Assembly (NCBI GenBank): GCA_958299035.1
Contig: CATQJL010000305.1
Span: forward strand, 65,863,618 to 65,927,617
Source: Cylicocyclus nassatus
Taxonomy: Eukaryota > Nematoda > Chromadorea > Rhabditida > Strongylidae
Reading direction: 5' to 3'
Length of the DNA stretch: 64,000 bases
Position numbers and translations under genes: made by a program. The notes beneath the pieces are model-generated. The model was not told the origin of the DNA. It searched no databases and saw only the letters and a list, made by a program, of their open reading frames with translations. Positions 38,301 to 49,682 of this stretch are shown piece by piece. Every line of letters begins with the position of its first letter. The first letter of the stretch is position 1.

Positions 38301-41300
38301 GGCTACAAAATTGCACAAACTGTTTGATCTTGAACAGGAAACAAAATATCTACGCACTGTGAAGACCGGACAAGTTGAGGTACTACGGCTTTTCAGCAAA
38401 AGTAAAGCCCCGCTCAGGAGGAAATTGTAAGCAAAGTGTAGCTAAAGATCGACTATCAAGCTCAGCTAAAAAAGACTTGCAAGTCGAAGAAACAGTGATT
38501 TGGTGCCCGAGAAAACGAGGGATTGAAATGCATTACAGTAGCTTCACAAAGCTTAGCTTCCATCAATGCCAAAGTTTCGAAACTGAAATCCCGAAACAGG
38601 GTTGAGCAAGAGGTGTGGCACACAACCGCCGAATACAACCCCCTAAGTTCCGTCTCGATATCCCCACCCCCAACATTTTTGTTTGCCTACCGTAGGCATG
38701 ACATGGCTTTACCAAAAACTAGTAGTACGTTTGTAATTATCATGTCAAATAACCCCGTGGGTCAAGTTTTAACGGGATCTAAAGGTTCCAATATTGAGCC
38801 ACCCAAGTGGAGTAGCCTCAAGCATGATCAACTATACATCAAAAGTAAAATAGCTAACTCTTTTTGAACTCAAACAAAGCACTACTCCGTGTTTGCCTAT
38901 ACTATAAATCCTGCTTCAAATAATCATCAAACCATAGAATTAAGAGCCAGCCAAATCTCGTTTGTCTTCCGCTCGCAGTGGTTGTGCTTCTAGCAACTAT
39001 TGCTCAAAAGAAAGCAAACAAATTCAGCTCCAATCACATCCTCAAAAAACCCCGAGATTTTGGCTATCAAAATGTATATAATTTGTTCCCAAATTCTTTG
39101 AAGGTAAGTTAGTGGGGCGTGGCGCAATCCCAAAAAAAAAAACTGCTGCCGCACCTTTTCAAAGCTGTGCCACGCCCCACCCCATTAACTTATCTGGAAA
39201 CCATTCAAACATCTGCGTTTTTATCTGCTACTGTTTTCTTCTTTGTGCAGCAGAAGTTTAACTTGAAACCGTTTTTTCTATGGAAAGATGTAATTGTTTT
39301 TTCCTTACATATGCAAATGAAAGTTATGCGAAAATGTTGGGTTAGCTAACATGCTAAGTCTACACTACTACGTGAATGGCGAGGAAAGACACAAAAATGT
39401 ATATATTTAACAGCCTACGCCCCGTAATTTACACTAAAGTGAGTTTAGGCTGGTCCTCTCTAGTCCAAGATAACCCAATATTAAAAGCGAAAAATGGAAC
39501 ACGAGATTTTGGCTTGCTCTCAATTCCTTGATTTGTAGGTCGTTCAAAGTAGGATTTCTAAAGCAAGTAAAGAAGTGGTAGTTTTTCGTATTAAGTGCAG
39601 AAAGAGGTACCCTAATTTCACGCGTACAAGGCGCGGGGGATTTTTTTTCCAAGATCGATCAACCCAATTACGCCAAAGAACTTCGGAACCAAAGGTTCCG
39701 AAGTTAAAAAGAAAAAGAAAAAAGAAGAAAAAAAACCCTATGCCTTGCTGTATATTGCTTATGAGAATCGTACGGCATATGGATCGCTTCCCGAGATAGT
39801 TTAAAGCGGCTGAGGCGTTTGATCGAAAAACCGAAAAAGGTGCGCCTTGTACGCGTGAAATTAGAGTAGTTATTCACCTTTAGAACGAAGTTAACATGAT
39901 AAAATGGCAATCTTACTTGAGTAGCCCAATATTTGGAAACCTCAGAATTCGCTACGGCTTGATCCACAGCGACTATTTGACATGCAATTTACAAAAGGAT
40001 GTTTTTAGGCTACAGAACTTTCGTTATGCTTACTGATTTTACGATCGTGGGTCAAAACATCAATGCGCGTATTTTGCAGGAAGGGCTCATCTGACATTGA
40101 TAATGAATATCACGTTGTCGCTTACATCAGGATTACCTTAGTTAAACTCCCCCCTCCTGACTCCTCAAAATACCCCCCCCCCCCCTCCCCCTAGTTGTGG
40201 CATGCCGCACCCCACGCTTAATCCTGGTCCGAAACTATAGTGGAAATCTGACCTGTTGAATAAGAGTAGCATATCCAATTGTTGTGTACATGAAAATGAA
40301 CTTCCATAGAACTTCCATAATTTTATAAGCAAAGGCTTACTGGGAAGGACGCCATTTCAAAAGCGGCCTATGTCATTTACAAAATAATAGTAGGTCTTTT
40401 AACTTGCAAACAGGTGAGATAACTTTCTAAATTTTTCAAAACCCCAATCACTCTGTGTAGGCTCAAAATAACTTTTTAGATTTTAGCCCACGAAAAATTT
40501 GGAAAGTGTCTCAGAAATTGTTGCCAGTTTGAATGTTTACAGTTTGTGTTGCGCTTTTTTCGAAATAAAATTCTCTCCGTGTGATTACAGCAACTGTCAC
40601 ACGCAATGGCACAATCGTTCAAACTACTGCTACTTTGTATTCCGTAGTATGCAATCTGATCTAGATAATGTTAAATAGTGGGTGCGCCATACACAAAGGA
40701 AAAAATCATAGAATAAGCTGCAAAACTTCGTTTCCAACTGAATATTCACGATATGGAACTTTTCGATTCCTGGAGCTATATGCAACCACATTTTTTCAGC
40801 TGATTCGCCTACCTTCAATTTCTTTTCAAGTCTCACTGAGATAAATGGACCAGTCACTCTTAAGGACAACAAAGGTTTCGAAAGTTTTTACTTTCTGAAG
40901 AACCTGCGAATAATTAATGCAAGTTTATCGAAAGGTGAGCTCGGCATTCACTGATATATTACAAGAATAGAACTGCATCATATAGGGTAGTAAATTTAAA
41001 AAAATGAGATAAACGAAAAACGTCAATTCTTTGATGATGCTGCTATTCTTTTTTCCAGACTTCCAGAGACATTTTTCCAGGCAAACTTAAATCTCCTTCC
41101 CTTTTATTAAAGTCAATTTTTCACATTCTTGATTTCTCTAGTACAATATCTTTGGTAAAACTTCAGCGATGATCGGCTCTTAAATTTCTTCCATGACTTC
41201 TTGCGTTGCTAAATCTTAACAGTTGTGGTGTAAGCTCTGATGCGGAAAAGCTAGAAGCGTTGATCGTAAATCATATAGAGTTTGACCTTGAAAGATTTAT

Positions 41301-44300
41301 CAACTAAACATTGATTTTTGGTACAAATAATCTTACGAGGATTACAGTGGGTACATGGTAGTAATCATAGATGTATTTTTTACACTTCTCAGCGCATGCA
41401 AATCGACAAAAAAAAGCCCAAAACGGCAAACCCGCTCGCAGCTTCTCCTACGTGTGTGATTGTACACTGCAATCTTCAATAACCATAGAATCATACTCTG
41501 TATATGCAGTGTTAATTGAGAAATGCTTGAGAAGCCAAAAAAAATGAGATTTTTGCATTGTTGAGCTAGTTTTGTTTCTTAGTTTTGGAAGAACTCAGCG
41601 AATGCAATTTATAAATACGCTAAATACGCGTCTATTGCCAAGCTGGAGATCCGTAAAAATTCTCTGGCAAGAAATCCGATCTTCACGGTAGTTGAAAATT
41701 TCCGTTTTTGACTGCAAGCTTACCTTGGGACCATTAAAGGCAGTGTCCCGCCAGATCCGCGCCTTGAGGGATATTGCAGTAGTGGGGTTCCTGGTCATCC
41801 CATTGATCTCCAGGCGCAGTTCGGCTGGTTGATGTTTCCCCTGTGCCGAGAAGATTGCCCTTGAACCGGCACGAGCTCGGACGACTTCGCTTACTGTTCA
41901 GCGCGGGACCCCAAGACCGCTCCCCCGCATTGTGCATGCTACCCAAAGTAAAAAATATGCAGCAGGGTCTTCGTGCCAGGGCCTCCCAACCTTCCATTGA
42001 AAATCTCCGAGCTGCTTATTCGAAAGTGGATGGAAGTGCAAGATCTGCCGGGACACTGCCTTTGAGTGGGTTGGTGGGGGTAGAGGAACGAACATCTCAG
42101 TTAGGCACCGCCTTCACGGACTACTGGTCCCAACACGATGCACAACAGTAGGAAGAAAAGACCAGCAGCTCGCGGAGGCGGTGCTTAATTGAGGTGTTAG
42201 TTCCTCTACCCCTTTGGTGGTCATTAATCTGTTAGAATACCAAAACTTTTTGATTCATCTAGAAAATAGTTTACTTTTCGGAGTCTAAAAAACAGTTTAC
42301 TTTTCGGAGATCAAGACCAGATTTTATTGAATTTGAATAAATCAACAAAGCTTTGCTTGCCAAACTAATCATAACTTATAATAACGGGCTAAGGGTTGTT
42401 TACATTTGTCTGTGTGTATGTGTGAATCTCTATCACGAAATTCGTAGAGCGAGTTCCAGCAAAGGTCTTAAGCTGGAATTCTGATAGTAGACCCTATATG
42501 CATGCAGATAAAGTGTGCGAAAGCACAAGCCGATCCGATAAGTGGAGCCTGTGAAAACTGTGCGCCAAACGGATTCACGCAACTTTTGATGCGTCAAAGT
42601 GGGTCTATAACTGAGCTTTATCCAAAGTCGTGGAATTGTTTAACAAGTAAATCCGCAAACCATAGACTCCAGCTCGAACATGGGCAAAACGTTTACTTTC
42701 ACGCAAGATCGGCGCCAAAAATGAACAACTAAGAAGATAATGGTTTGTAAGATTCTAACTAAGAATTTGAGAAAGTTTTTGCCTGGGGATATAACTCACG
42801 GATGTCATTATCCTTCTGGCAACTATCAAGCCATTATAACTCCAGTAACTGATTCAAACTCGCATTTCTTCTTCTGAAAAATACTTTCTTTCCTCCCAAA
42901 GTCACCGATCTTACATGAAAAAGTTTTGGAATGAGTGCTTACAATTCATTCGTGATGATCGGCATAGCGTGGTAACTTTCAAAGCTAACGTTCTGCGAGT
43001 ATAAGAATGGCATGTGGAGAAGAACCAGTGCGAGCCTCTGTGAAGTAGAGGTGACGCACTGGTACATTATATTCGCGCTTTCCTATATTCACGTAATCCA
43101 AAGTTTGCTTGGGACTACATTCATGCAATGTTAGTTGTACATGCTACTTTCACAGAAGAACTTTGTCGATTGTGCTGTATGACCGAAAAATAGGACACTT
43201 ATTGACGCCTCTGCGTTCTACTCGAGTTATTTTATTTCTGTATTCCAAATCAATAATCACAATTTCATTTCGCAAGCGCTAAAAGATGCGTTGAATACGA
43301 TGCTCTGCTAAATTCTAGAGTCAAAATGTGATGTTCTTGTTAGTTGCTTGAGCGTAGTCCAAGATTGGTACAGAACTTTATCGCACAGAACAACAGACTA
43401 ATGTTTCGGAGAACTCGCCTTCTTTAGAGTCTGAAAAGTCGAAGACACATGAGTAAACTATCCGACCAAACATCTCGTCGACTACAGAAACGGCCCAACC
43501 CTCCAAGAAAAACATCAAAATGTGATGGGTTCTAGAGTATTATGGGAACAAAAACTCCAACTCCTACTTTATCTATGCATCTGATACGTCAAATTCTATA
43601 CAACCTTGGAACGCCTAGCTAAATTGTCAATTTGCCTTTCGACAGTGAATAAACACGCGCGAGAATGTTATAAACATTTGATAGGCAACGGACCGAATCC
43701 ATCCGGGGACCGAGTCGGTACCGGCCGGGTCTCCCCAGCGGCCGTATGGAACTCGTTCACTGGAACCCACCGAATTTGTTCACCGGAAGTCCCCGAAAGT
43801 CTATTCTGGCATACTGTAGCTAGCCCTAATTTTATGCCCCTAAACCCCACCCAAATTAGCAACCCCACTCGAAAATAGTTTTTTTGAAAAGACAGAACAA
43901 TACTGAAATTACTATTTATTTATTAGAACAGACAAAAGTAACTATGCACAACTAATTACAGTCGAGTAGATTTTCCGCTTAATATAGTGTGCTTGCACAG
44001 TTTAAGAAATGCGGTAAAATTTGCGTGAACACGTAGCTGCGCCAGCACTGCCGGCAATTTGCGCGCGCCGTTGGCCGGCGTCACAGTCGAAGCTAATTCC
44101 TCGCGCGCAAATTTTACCGCATTTCACCTTCTATGCAAGCACACTATATTAAGCGGAAAATCTACTCGACTGTAAATCAACTCGATTTCATTACCCAGCT
44201 GTTTTTTCAAACAGCTGGGTAATTGAATCGAAATTTTGGACGGAGAAAATTCAGATAGCCCCCTAAGCACTATAGAAGAGTCCTTGCAGCGCTTGACGGC

Positions 44301-47300
44301 TCCGTCAAGGAGATCATTCACAGACTTCGAACCGACAGCATCGTCGAGCCGAGAACGGCCCAATGAAATCCGATGAAGTGTTGATGACGGAGTTCTTATC
44401 GGCCGCGCCATTTTGACGCCCCTTCTTCCCTTCCAGATGCCTTTTTCATGCACTAAGTGCATCAGAAAGACTGCGGAGTTGGCCGATAAGTTAAATAACC
44501 GCACCTCCTCCACTCAACCCCATCCCCCGTTGTGGATGGGATGAGTGGAGGGAGTGCTATTCAACCTCTTCCGATTCTCCTCCGCCCCCTTTCTTGGAAA
44601 CCCTGTTGCCTTTTACTGACAACCCCGCCCACACAATCCCCGTAACACCAGACACACACACACACAAGTGAAAATTCGAAAAATGACCCAAAGTGGCAAA
44701 CTCTGCCCACTCACGCATCCACCACTAACACATGTACAAAACAATGACCAATTGAAGTAAAAATAGAAATACTATAAACATGAGAAGACCGCCGATTTCC
44801 TTTCCGTCCTCGAACTTGTGGATATGTTGCAATCATGAAATACAATTTCAGTTTTATACTCGAGACTGGGAATACATCAATGACGATAGTCCGGAAATCC
44901 CTCTTCGGATATGAAAGCCTTTTATCGGGACTCGGGACAGCCTCAAACCTCGATCTGGCGAGGCCGCGCCGAAAAACAGCCAGGGCAGAGATCAAGCCGT
45001 CTTGGAGCGACTCCTGCAACTCGGAATAGCACAACAGAAACAAAAACACTAAAAAAATGTAAAAAAAGGCATTCCATGGCATTTCTCGTAATTTTCGGCT
45101 GGCGCCGTGCAGCTACACAGTAGTTGGTGCGGCTGTACCGACATGGCGCCAGCTGATGACAAATTCATGCAAGCGACGACGAAACCTGGAAAAAGAAAAA
45201 TTATGTAGCAAACTCCACTCTGATAGATCTTTTTCAGCCCTATCAGCTAAGGTACAGCTTGCTTCGAGATTTTCGCCCCGCCAAAAAACATCCGAAACCT
45301 TCTCTTGGCTCAAAAACCTCATTTTGTTTTCTACTGACCCTATTAATCGAACAAATCAAGACTTTATCCAAAACCTCATAATTACCCTATCTCACAGATA
45401 ATTCCTTCCATCGGACAACTCCGTCTACAAATAAGTCCGCTTATCTGACAAGATTTCTGGGTAGTTGTAATGGAAGGAAAACGGACTTATCTGTAAGGCG
45501 GACTTATCTGAAGGGCCTCATCTAAATCAAAAAGCGTACTTGTAAGATTTAAGGGTAAGTTTAGACATATTTTACAGATTGAATGCCCCAAATGATCATA
45601 TTGACCAAAGGAAAGATCAGCTGACACTTTTACGAGGCGACATACACTCGAAAATTCCTTTATTTACAATAGACAGCCATAGACATGCATTCGAAGGTTC
45701 TTCTACAATAAATAGACAGCCGAACAGCCAAAAGTGATGGTTTGAAAGTGCATCCGCACGAAACTCTGAAACCTGAAACATGAAAAGAAGGAGCTCAAAA
45801 AACATAAATACCAAAAACGCTGAGGCACGAAAAAGGAAAAAGAACGGAGAGCGGAAAAGAAGCGAGAAACGATCTGAGCAAGTGAAAGAGTTTGAGTGCA
45901 TCCGCACGGAAATGCAAACCTGAAACTTGAAAAGAAGGAACTTGAATCAACACGAACACCAAAAACGCCGATGAGCAACACGGAAATGTAGGAAATAACG
46001 TGGGAGAAACGATCTGAGCAAGTCGAAAACGAAACCGAACCCCAGAAGTGATGGTTTGAGTGCATCCGCACGAAAACCCGAAACCTGTAATCTGAAGAAA
46101 AGGAAGTTGAAACAACATAAACACCAAAACGCCGATGAGCAATATGAAAAAGGAAAAAGAGGAGAGCGAAAAAGAACGCGAGAAAAACGAGCAAGTCGAA
46201 AAGGAGAGCAGCCTACTTTTGAACATGCATGAGCTGTATAAGCGTATTGAATTGGCTGCATATGGACGCTTGGTCGCCCCGCAAGCATTGCAAATTTCTA
46301 GCATCTCCGGGCACTTACTTCGGCGTGCCCCGGAAGTACGTGTCTCGGCTTTTGTGACGTCACTGTAAGCAGACCGCCCCGTCGCCCCGCCCCACTCGAC
46401 ATCTTCAATGATTAAGAGCGTGCCCCGGATACCAGGGATAGCCGCTGTCCCCCGGAAGTCTTTTGCAACTGTCTGAATATAAAGATTTAAATACTAAGAA
46501 CTGGTATAATCGGCTTTTCTGCTGAGTAGAATAAGAAAATTCCTGAGGATCTTACAAGGGAGGGACACTAACTTAGATTAGCGTTTTGAGTCAGCAGATC
46601 GAGGAGCACGCAAACTCTGCTTAGAAAAGAGGCCATAACTTGCTTCAAAATAACGCTAAGCAGTTAGAAACAGCATTTATTTGGAATCAGCGATCTAAGC
46701 TGATTCCAAATATATGCGTCCCATCTCAAAAGGCGAATCTGAGTTAGTATCCTTTCCTTGTTAGATACGCAAATTTGTTCCATGGCTGATGTCCCATTTG
46801 AAATATTGATATTTAATTCCCATTTCGTTCCTTACTGTAAGCGCGTAAGATTTATAGCCCATTTGACCTTATCAAAATCATTTCGAAGTTGCGCATAGGC
46901 TGACCTATGTATGTTTCAGAAGCACCGCTGACAATTTCTGGTAACAAAGGGCTAACATGCCTTGGCTTTGACAACTTGGCACATATCTATGGTGGGCATC
47001 ATGCAACAATCGAAGTTCAAAACTACTTACCGTTATGTGACATTGATATACTGCGAAATTCTTTTACCGGAAAAATCAATTACATTGTGGAATCTGAGCC
47101 TGTTGACGATACTGCCTTAGGTAAGATTTTTTATAAGCATTCTCAAATGAATAGCCCTGATCGAATAACCTTCCCCTTTATAAGATTTTACATAGAGATG
47201 AGCTTCTTTAGGAGTGGCATTAATTATTGGAGGTCTTGCGATATTGTCGTCTATAGTCTACGGCAGCTCATATGCGATTTACAGGTGGGAGGAGAAACAA

Positions 47301-47312
47301 GAAAAATTGCGG
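23251..47312 (+). CDS. Three-receptor-L-domain single-pass membrane protein (irld-like), spliced
   Basis: Ten exons can be joined: 23251-23358, 23414-23551, 23621-23791, 24605-24703, 31889-32023, 33357-33536, 34322-34447, 40800-40934, 46920-47120, 47212-47312. They give three receptor L domains of 139, 138 and 154 residues followed by a transmembrane helix. L domains are leucine-rich beta-helix-like folds first known from the ligand-binding halves of insulin and EGF receptors. In nematodes many proteins carry them without a kinase, and some C. elegans members act in sensory or insulin-related signalling. Each domain is split into three exons at equivalent points and all introns between 23359 and 47211 are phase 1, so the modules could have been duplicated or shuffled without frame loss. 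Many N-glycosylation sequons fit an extracellular location. The N-terminal start is not fixed; the C-terminal tail may be at 56779-57030. No kinase domain is present. Introns of 6-7 kb are filled with transposons. Confidence 0.85.
23414..23551 (+). CDS. Exon 2: L domain 1, middle third
   Basis: Acceptor GGTAGCAG and donor CAA|GTGAGT, phase 1-1, 46 codons. It encodes FKKIKRIYGDLILQNN and FEFFSSLEEIDA, the repeated 'I.G.L.I..N' and 'F..L..I' ladder pattern of L domains. Confidence 0.85.
23621..23791 (+). CDS. Exon 3: L domain 1, last third, with a GC donor
   Basis: Acceptor TTATTCAG, phase 1. It encodes KPLIIENNRNLKKIGF and a tail ending VNYTDYDVLYTK. The frame stays open for another 215 bp, but the equivalent exons of domains 2 and 3 stop here, and AAAG|GCAAGC at 23791/23792 is a good match to the minor GC-AG donor class in the right phase. 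Confidence 0.75.
24605..24703 (+). CDS. Exon 4: L domain 2, first third
   Basis: Acceptor TGCATTCAG, donor TAAAG|GTAGAT, phase 1-1, 33 codons: DCQGAVIKENTNTSG, LEDCSIVNGDLVFEGLSK. Same cysteine spacing pattern as exon 1. Confidence 0.85.
24835..25775. mobile_element. About 940-bp near-perfect palindromic transposon in intron 4
   Basis: Starts TTAGGTTGTCAAGAAAATAA and ends with its complement; both ends carry TA. Pairing continues inward through CCGACATTA..., AAAGCAAGCTCTACAAGATG (right arm AGAGCTTGCTTT), and the GGATATCAGATATCGAAAG segment, to a short unpaired centre near 25300. No transposase. A solo half copy lies at 50920-51412 and a diverged relative at 295-1315. In the transcript of the host gene this would fold into a hairpin of over 400 bp. 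Confidence 0.9.
25776..26145. other. Intronic sequence with unassigned 130-codon + frame
   Basis: A + frame runs from inside the palindrome (25671) to 26063. The part outside the palindrome contains LIARVLCCFLVASLLYP, but there is no domain, and its start depends on palindrome sequence. Probably chance. Confidence 0.3.
26146..27100. repeat. CG-rich hairpin repeats in intron 4
   Basis: Two GC-rich islands (26150-26335 and 27000-27090) are separated by AT-rich sequence. The second is a hairpin: GATTTCGTCGTCGCGAT against ATCGCGACGACGAAGTC. Both are bordered by GGGCATA-type sequence (26200, 26239; complement TATGCCC at 26987 and 27090). They look like remnants of short inverted-repeat elements. 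Confidence 0.45.
27101..27861. other. AT-rich intronic stretch
   Basis: No exon in the family pattern and no clear repeat pair recognised. Confidence 0.35.
27862..28074. mobile_element. MITE family F1 copy 2
   Basis: Ends GTCGAGTAGATTTTCCAATT and GGAAAATCTATTCGACTG; diverged from the other two copies at several positions. TA lies on the left side. Confidence 0.75.
28075..29357. other. Intronic stretch, nothing recognised
   Basis: Short frames only. No L-domain exon pattern is seen. Confidence 0.35.
29358..29705. mobile_element. MITE with AAAGGCACCG ends
   Basis: Left end AAAGGCACCGCCCACC and right end GGTGGACGGTGCCTTT are inverted repeats of 16 bp with one mismatch. The ends resemble the AAAGGCAGTGTCC family (F4). 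Confidence 0.75.
29836..30704. mobile_element. Possible decayed TTAGGTTG element
   Basis: TTAGGTTGATGC at 29836 and GATCAACCTAA near 30694-30704 are inverted and TA-bordered, but inner pairing is poor. Tentative. Confidence 0.3.
30758..31676. mobile_element. Mariner-like non-autonomous element, copy B
   Basis: Ends TTAGGTTGTTGCAGAAATAA and TTATTTTTGCAACAACCTAA with TA. Homologous to 4250-5139 through the interior. It ends about 210 bp before exon 5. Confidence 0.85.
31889..32023 (+). CDS. Exon 5: L domain 2, middle third
   Basis: Acceptor CCATTGTAG, donor GCAG|GTAGAA, phase 1-1, 45 codons: FKHLEQINGALIVRN, then LPQLKIINATTEA. Equivalent to exons 2 and 8. Confidence 0.85.
32175..32860. mobile_element. 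Degenerate relative of the 52737-53529 element
   Basis: Shares TGACTAAGTTTTGCAAC, GAGGGTTACGGTAGGTA, CAATCTCGGATC and other blocks, in order, with 52737-53529. Ends are decayed. It fills most of intron 5. Confidence 0.6.
33357..33536 (+). CDS. Exon 6: L domain 2, last third
   Basis: Encodes GPLQVVRNREMKDLNL, CNLKKVYSAFNNTISIY and ends LTFSQ at CAGT|GTAAGT, phase 1-1, 60 codons. The acceptor TGTTAAG ends AAG rather than CAG, which is weak, but the frame opens only here and the N-terminal GPL pattern matches KPL (exon 3) and APL (exon 9). Confidence 0.75.
33537..34321. other. Intron 6, nothing further recognised
   Basis: 785 bp between L domains 2 and 3. No repeat pair seen. Confidence 0.4.
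34322..34447 (+). CDS. Exon 7: L domain 3, first third, with acidic insert
   Basis: Acceptor CTTGTTTTAG, donor CATGC|GTAAGT, phase 1-1, 42 codons: ICDEFIYTEEDEWEDYEEK then LTVCRKLSGGLTIEGF. It is longer than exons 1 and 4 because of an acidic run between the two cysteines. Confidence 0.85.
34578..35133. mobile_element. Inverted-repeat element with TCTCATAATTTTTTACCG ends
   Basis: GTCTCATAATTTTTTACCGT at the left is matched by ACGGTAAAAAATTATGAGAC at the right. The ends are related to those of 19572-20487. It contains a nested R6 copy. Confidence 0.75.
34850..35062. repeat. Foldback repeat R6, copy 2 (nested)
   Basis: ACAGAGTTCACGCGATTTGA at the left and AATCGCATGAACTCTGT at the right pair; CGGCATGCAATGAACTCGTAA matches copy 1 at 18555-18925. 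Confidence 0.65.
35134..36435. other. Intron 7 stretch, nothing recognised
   Basis: An 80-codon + frame at 35122-35364 has no motif and starts in transposon sequence. No exon of the family pattern seen. Confidence 0.35.
36436..36863. mobile_element. MITE family F4 copy (AAAGACAGTGTCCGG ends)
   Basis: ACAGTGTCCGGGCAAACAC... and the right end GTTTTTGTCCAGACACTGC are inverted. Inner arms GAGATTTTGTGCTTA / TGCACAAAATCT pair. Closely related to 49683-50135. Confidence 0.75.
37134..37514. mobile_element. Foldback element in intron 7
   Basis: Left arm CTTCCTTATCTGCAGAGC..., GGAGAGGAGTTATGAGCG; right arm CGCTCATAACTCCTCC..., TTAAGGAAGGCGG: inverted arms of about 130 bp around a centre near 37320. 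No coding content. Confidence 0.7.
37515..39454. other. Intron 7 stretch with one short GC hairpin
   Basis: A hairpin GTGGGGCGTGGC / GCCACGCCCCAC lies at 39113-39180. Otherwise no gene or repeat recognised. Confidence 0.4.
39455..39965. repeat. Foldback element with central palindrome
   Basis: CTAATTTCACGCGTACAAGG (about 39611) and CCTTGTACGCGTGAAATTAG (about 39843) are inverted; the centre has CTTCGGAACCAAAGGTTCCG near 39680. Outer parts with CCCAATATT at both ends are probably the termini. Confidence 0.65.
39966..40799. other. Intron 7 end, nothing recognised
   Basis: Contains a C-rich run at 40170-40190. No gene pattern until exon 8. Confidence 0.4.
40800..40934 (+). CDS. Exon 8: L domain 3, middle third
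   Basis: Strong acceptor ATTTTTTCAG, donor GAAAG|GTGAGC, phase 1-1, 45 codons: FNFFSSLTEINGPVTLKDN then FYFLKNLRIINASLSK. Close match in pattern and length to exons 2 and 5. Confidence 0.88.
40935..41735. other. Start of intron 8, nothing recognised
   Basis: AT-rich, short frames only. Confidence 0.4.
41736..42063. mobile_element. MITE family F4 copy with 22-bp TIRs
   Basis: AAAGGCAGTGTCCCGCCAGA at the left and its complement (TCTGCCGGGACACTGCCTTT) at the right, one mismatch. About 328 bp with a GC-rich interior. No duplication clearly readable. Confidence 0.85.
42076..42214. repeat. Adjacent hairpin repeat
   Basis: GGGGTAGAGGAACGAACATC ... GGCACCGCC pairs with GGCGGTGC ... GTTCCTCTACCCC. 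It starts 12 bp after the F4 MITE. Confidence 0.7.
42381..43067 (+). repeat. Terminal-hairpin repeat family, copy 3
   Basis: Starts AACGGGCTAAGGGTTGTTTAC, short GT-rich tract, TCACGAAATTCGTAGAG, and ends with the stem-loop CCAGTGCGAGCCTC ... GACGCACTGG at 43024-43062. Confidence 0.65.
43068..43689. other. Intron 8 stretch, nothing recognised
   Basis: No exon pattern or repeat partner seen. Confidence 0.35.
43690..43935 (+). repeat. Dispersed repeat R4, copy 1
   Basis: CTCCCCAGCGGCCG, CCCGAAAGTCTATTCTGGC, TTTATGCCCCTAAACCCCAC and GAAAAGACAGAACA recur in the same order at 56285-56535. No coding content recognised. Confidence 0.7.
43969..44172. mobile_element. MITE family F1 copy 3
   Basis: CAGTCGAGTAGATTTTCCGC and its exact complement, TA on both sides, 204 bp. 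Arms of about 45 bp match copy 1 closely, so these two are the youngest copies. Confidence 0.88.
44173..44710. other. GC-richer intronic stretch
   Basis: A minus-strand frame (44124-44513) reads MARPIRTPSSTLHRISLG and SRLDDAVGSKSVNDLL but ends inside the MITE and has no known domain. A hairpin CTCCACTCAACCCCATCC / GGATGGGATGAGTGGAG is at 44508-44552. Confidence 0.35.
44711..45082 (-). CDS. Candidate secreted small protein on the opposite strand (weak)
   Basis: The minus frame starts MPWNAFFYIFLVFLFLLC, a strong signal-peptide shape, followed by YSELQESLQDGL, basic RRGLARSRF, and dibasic sites (PDKRLSYPKRDF). That layout recalls small secreted or neuropeptide-like precursors. However, the hydrophobic part comes from an A-rich run on the + strand, which gives Phe/Leu codons by default. 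The 123-codon frame has no family match, and it sits within intron 8 of the receptor gene. Could be chance. Confidence 0.3.
   Translation of the reverse strand: MPWNAFFYIFLVFLFLLCYSELQESLQDGLISALAVFRRGLARSRFEAVPSPDKRLSYPKRDFRTIVIDVFPVSSIKLKLYFMIATYPQVRGRKGNRRSSHVYSISIFTSIGHCFVHVLVVDA
45731..46390. repeat. Tandem 150-163 bp units (three) and flank, repeat R2 copy 1
   Basis: Units begin TTTGA(A)GTGCATCCGCACG at 45741, 45891 and 46054 and share GAAACCTGAA..., AAAAACGCCGATGAGCAA and CGATCTGAGCAAGT segments. The flank to 46390 ends with TCGGCTTTTGTGACGTCACTG. Related single units are at 57710 and 58440. Long F/S-rich frames on the minus strand here are by-products of the A-rich units. Confidence 0.8.
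46391..46919. other. End of intron 8, nothing recognised
   Basis: Includes the short pair ATTTGGAATCAGCGATC / TAAGCTGATTCCAAAT near 46679-46710. No gene. Confidence 0.4.
46920..47120 (+). CDS. Exon 9: L domain 3, last third and juxtamembrane part
   Basis: Acceptor TATGTTTCAG, donor TTAG|GTAAGA, phase 1-1, 67 codons: APLTISGNKGLTCLGF, FDNLAHIYGG, then VESEPVDDTALG leading to the membrane. Longer than exons 3 and 6 by 7-10 codons, as expected for the last domain before the membrane. Confidence 0.88.
47212..47312 (+). CDS. Exon 10: transmembrane helix
   Basis: Acceptor CTTCTTTAG, phase 1; donor TGCGG|GTAAGC, phase 0. It encodes GVALIIGGLAILSSIVYG then SSYAIYRWEEKQEKLR: a single hydrophobic helix followed by charged residues, placing the L domains outside and the tail inside. 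After this exon, simple reading-through options are a short ending at TAG 47411-47413 (after TTCGCAG, reading SFLLCAHRPNEFYA) or a jump to the tail-like exon at 56779. Confidence 0.85.
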
Positions 47313-47413
47313 GTAAGCCGTCCTGTCTGTCAAACTCCACGAAAAGATGAAAAATAAAAGGTTCGCAGTCTTTCTTGCTCTGTGCGCATAGGCCAAACGA
47401 ATTCTACGCATAG

Positions 47414-49682
<2,269 letters not shown>

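Noticed and set aside
45617..46304. Overlapping Phe/Ser-rich minus-strand frames up to 169 codons
   Set aside because: They overlap in different frames across tandem A-rich units (T-rich on the minus strand); no motif, no consistent frame between units.
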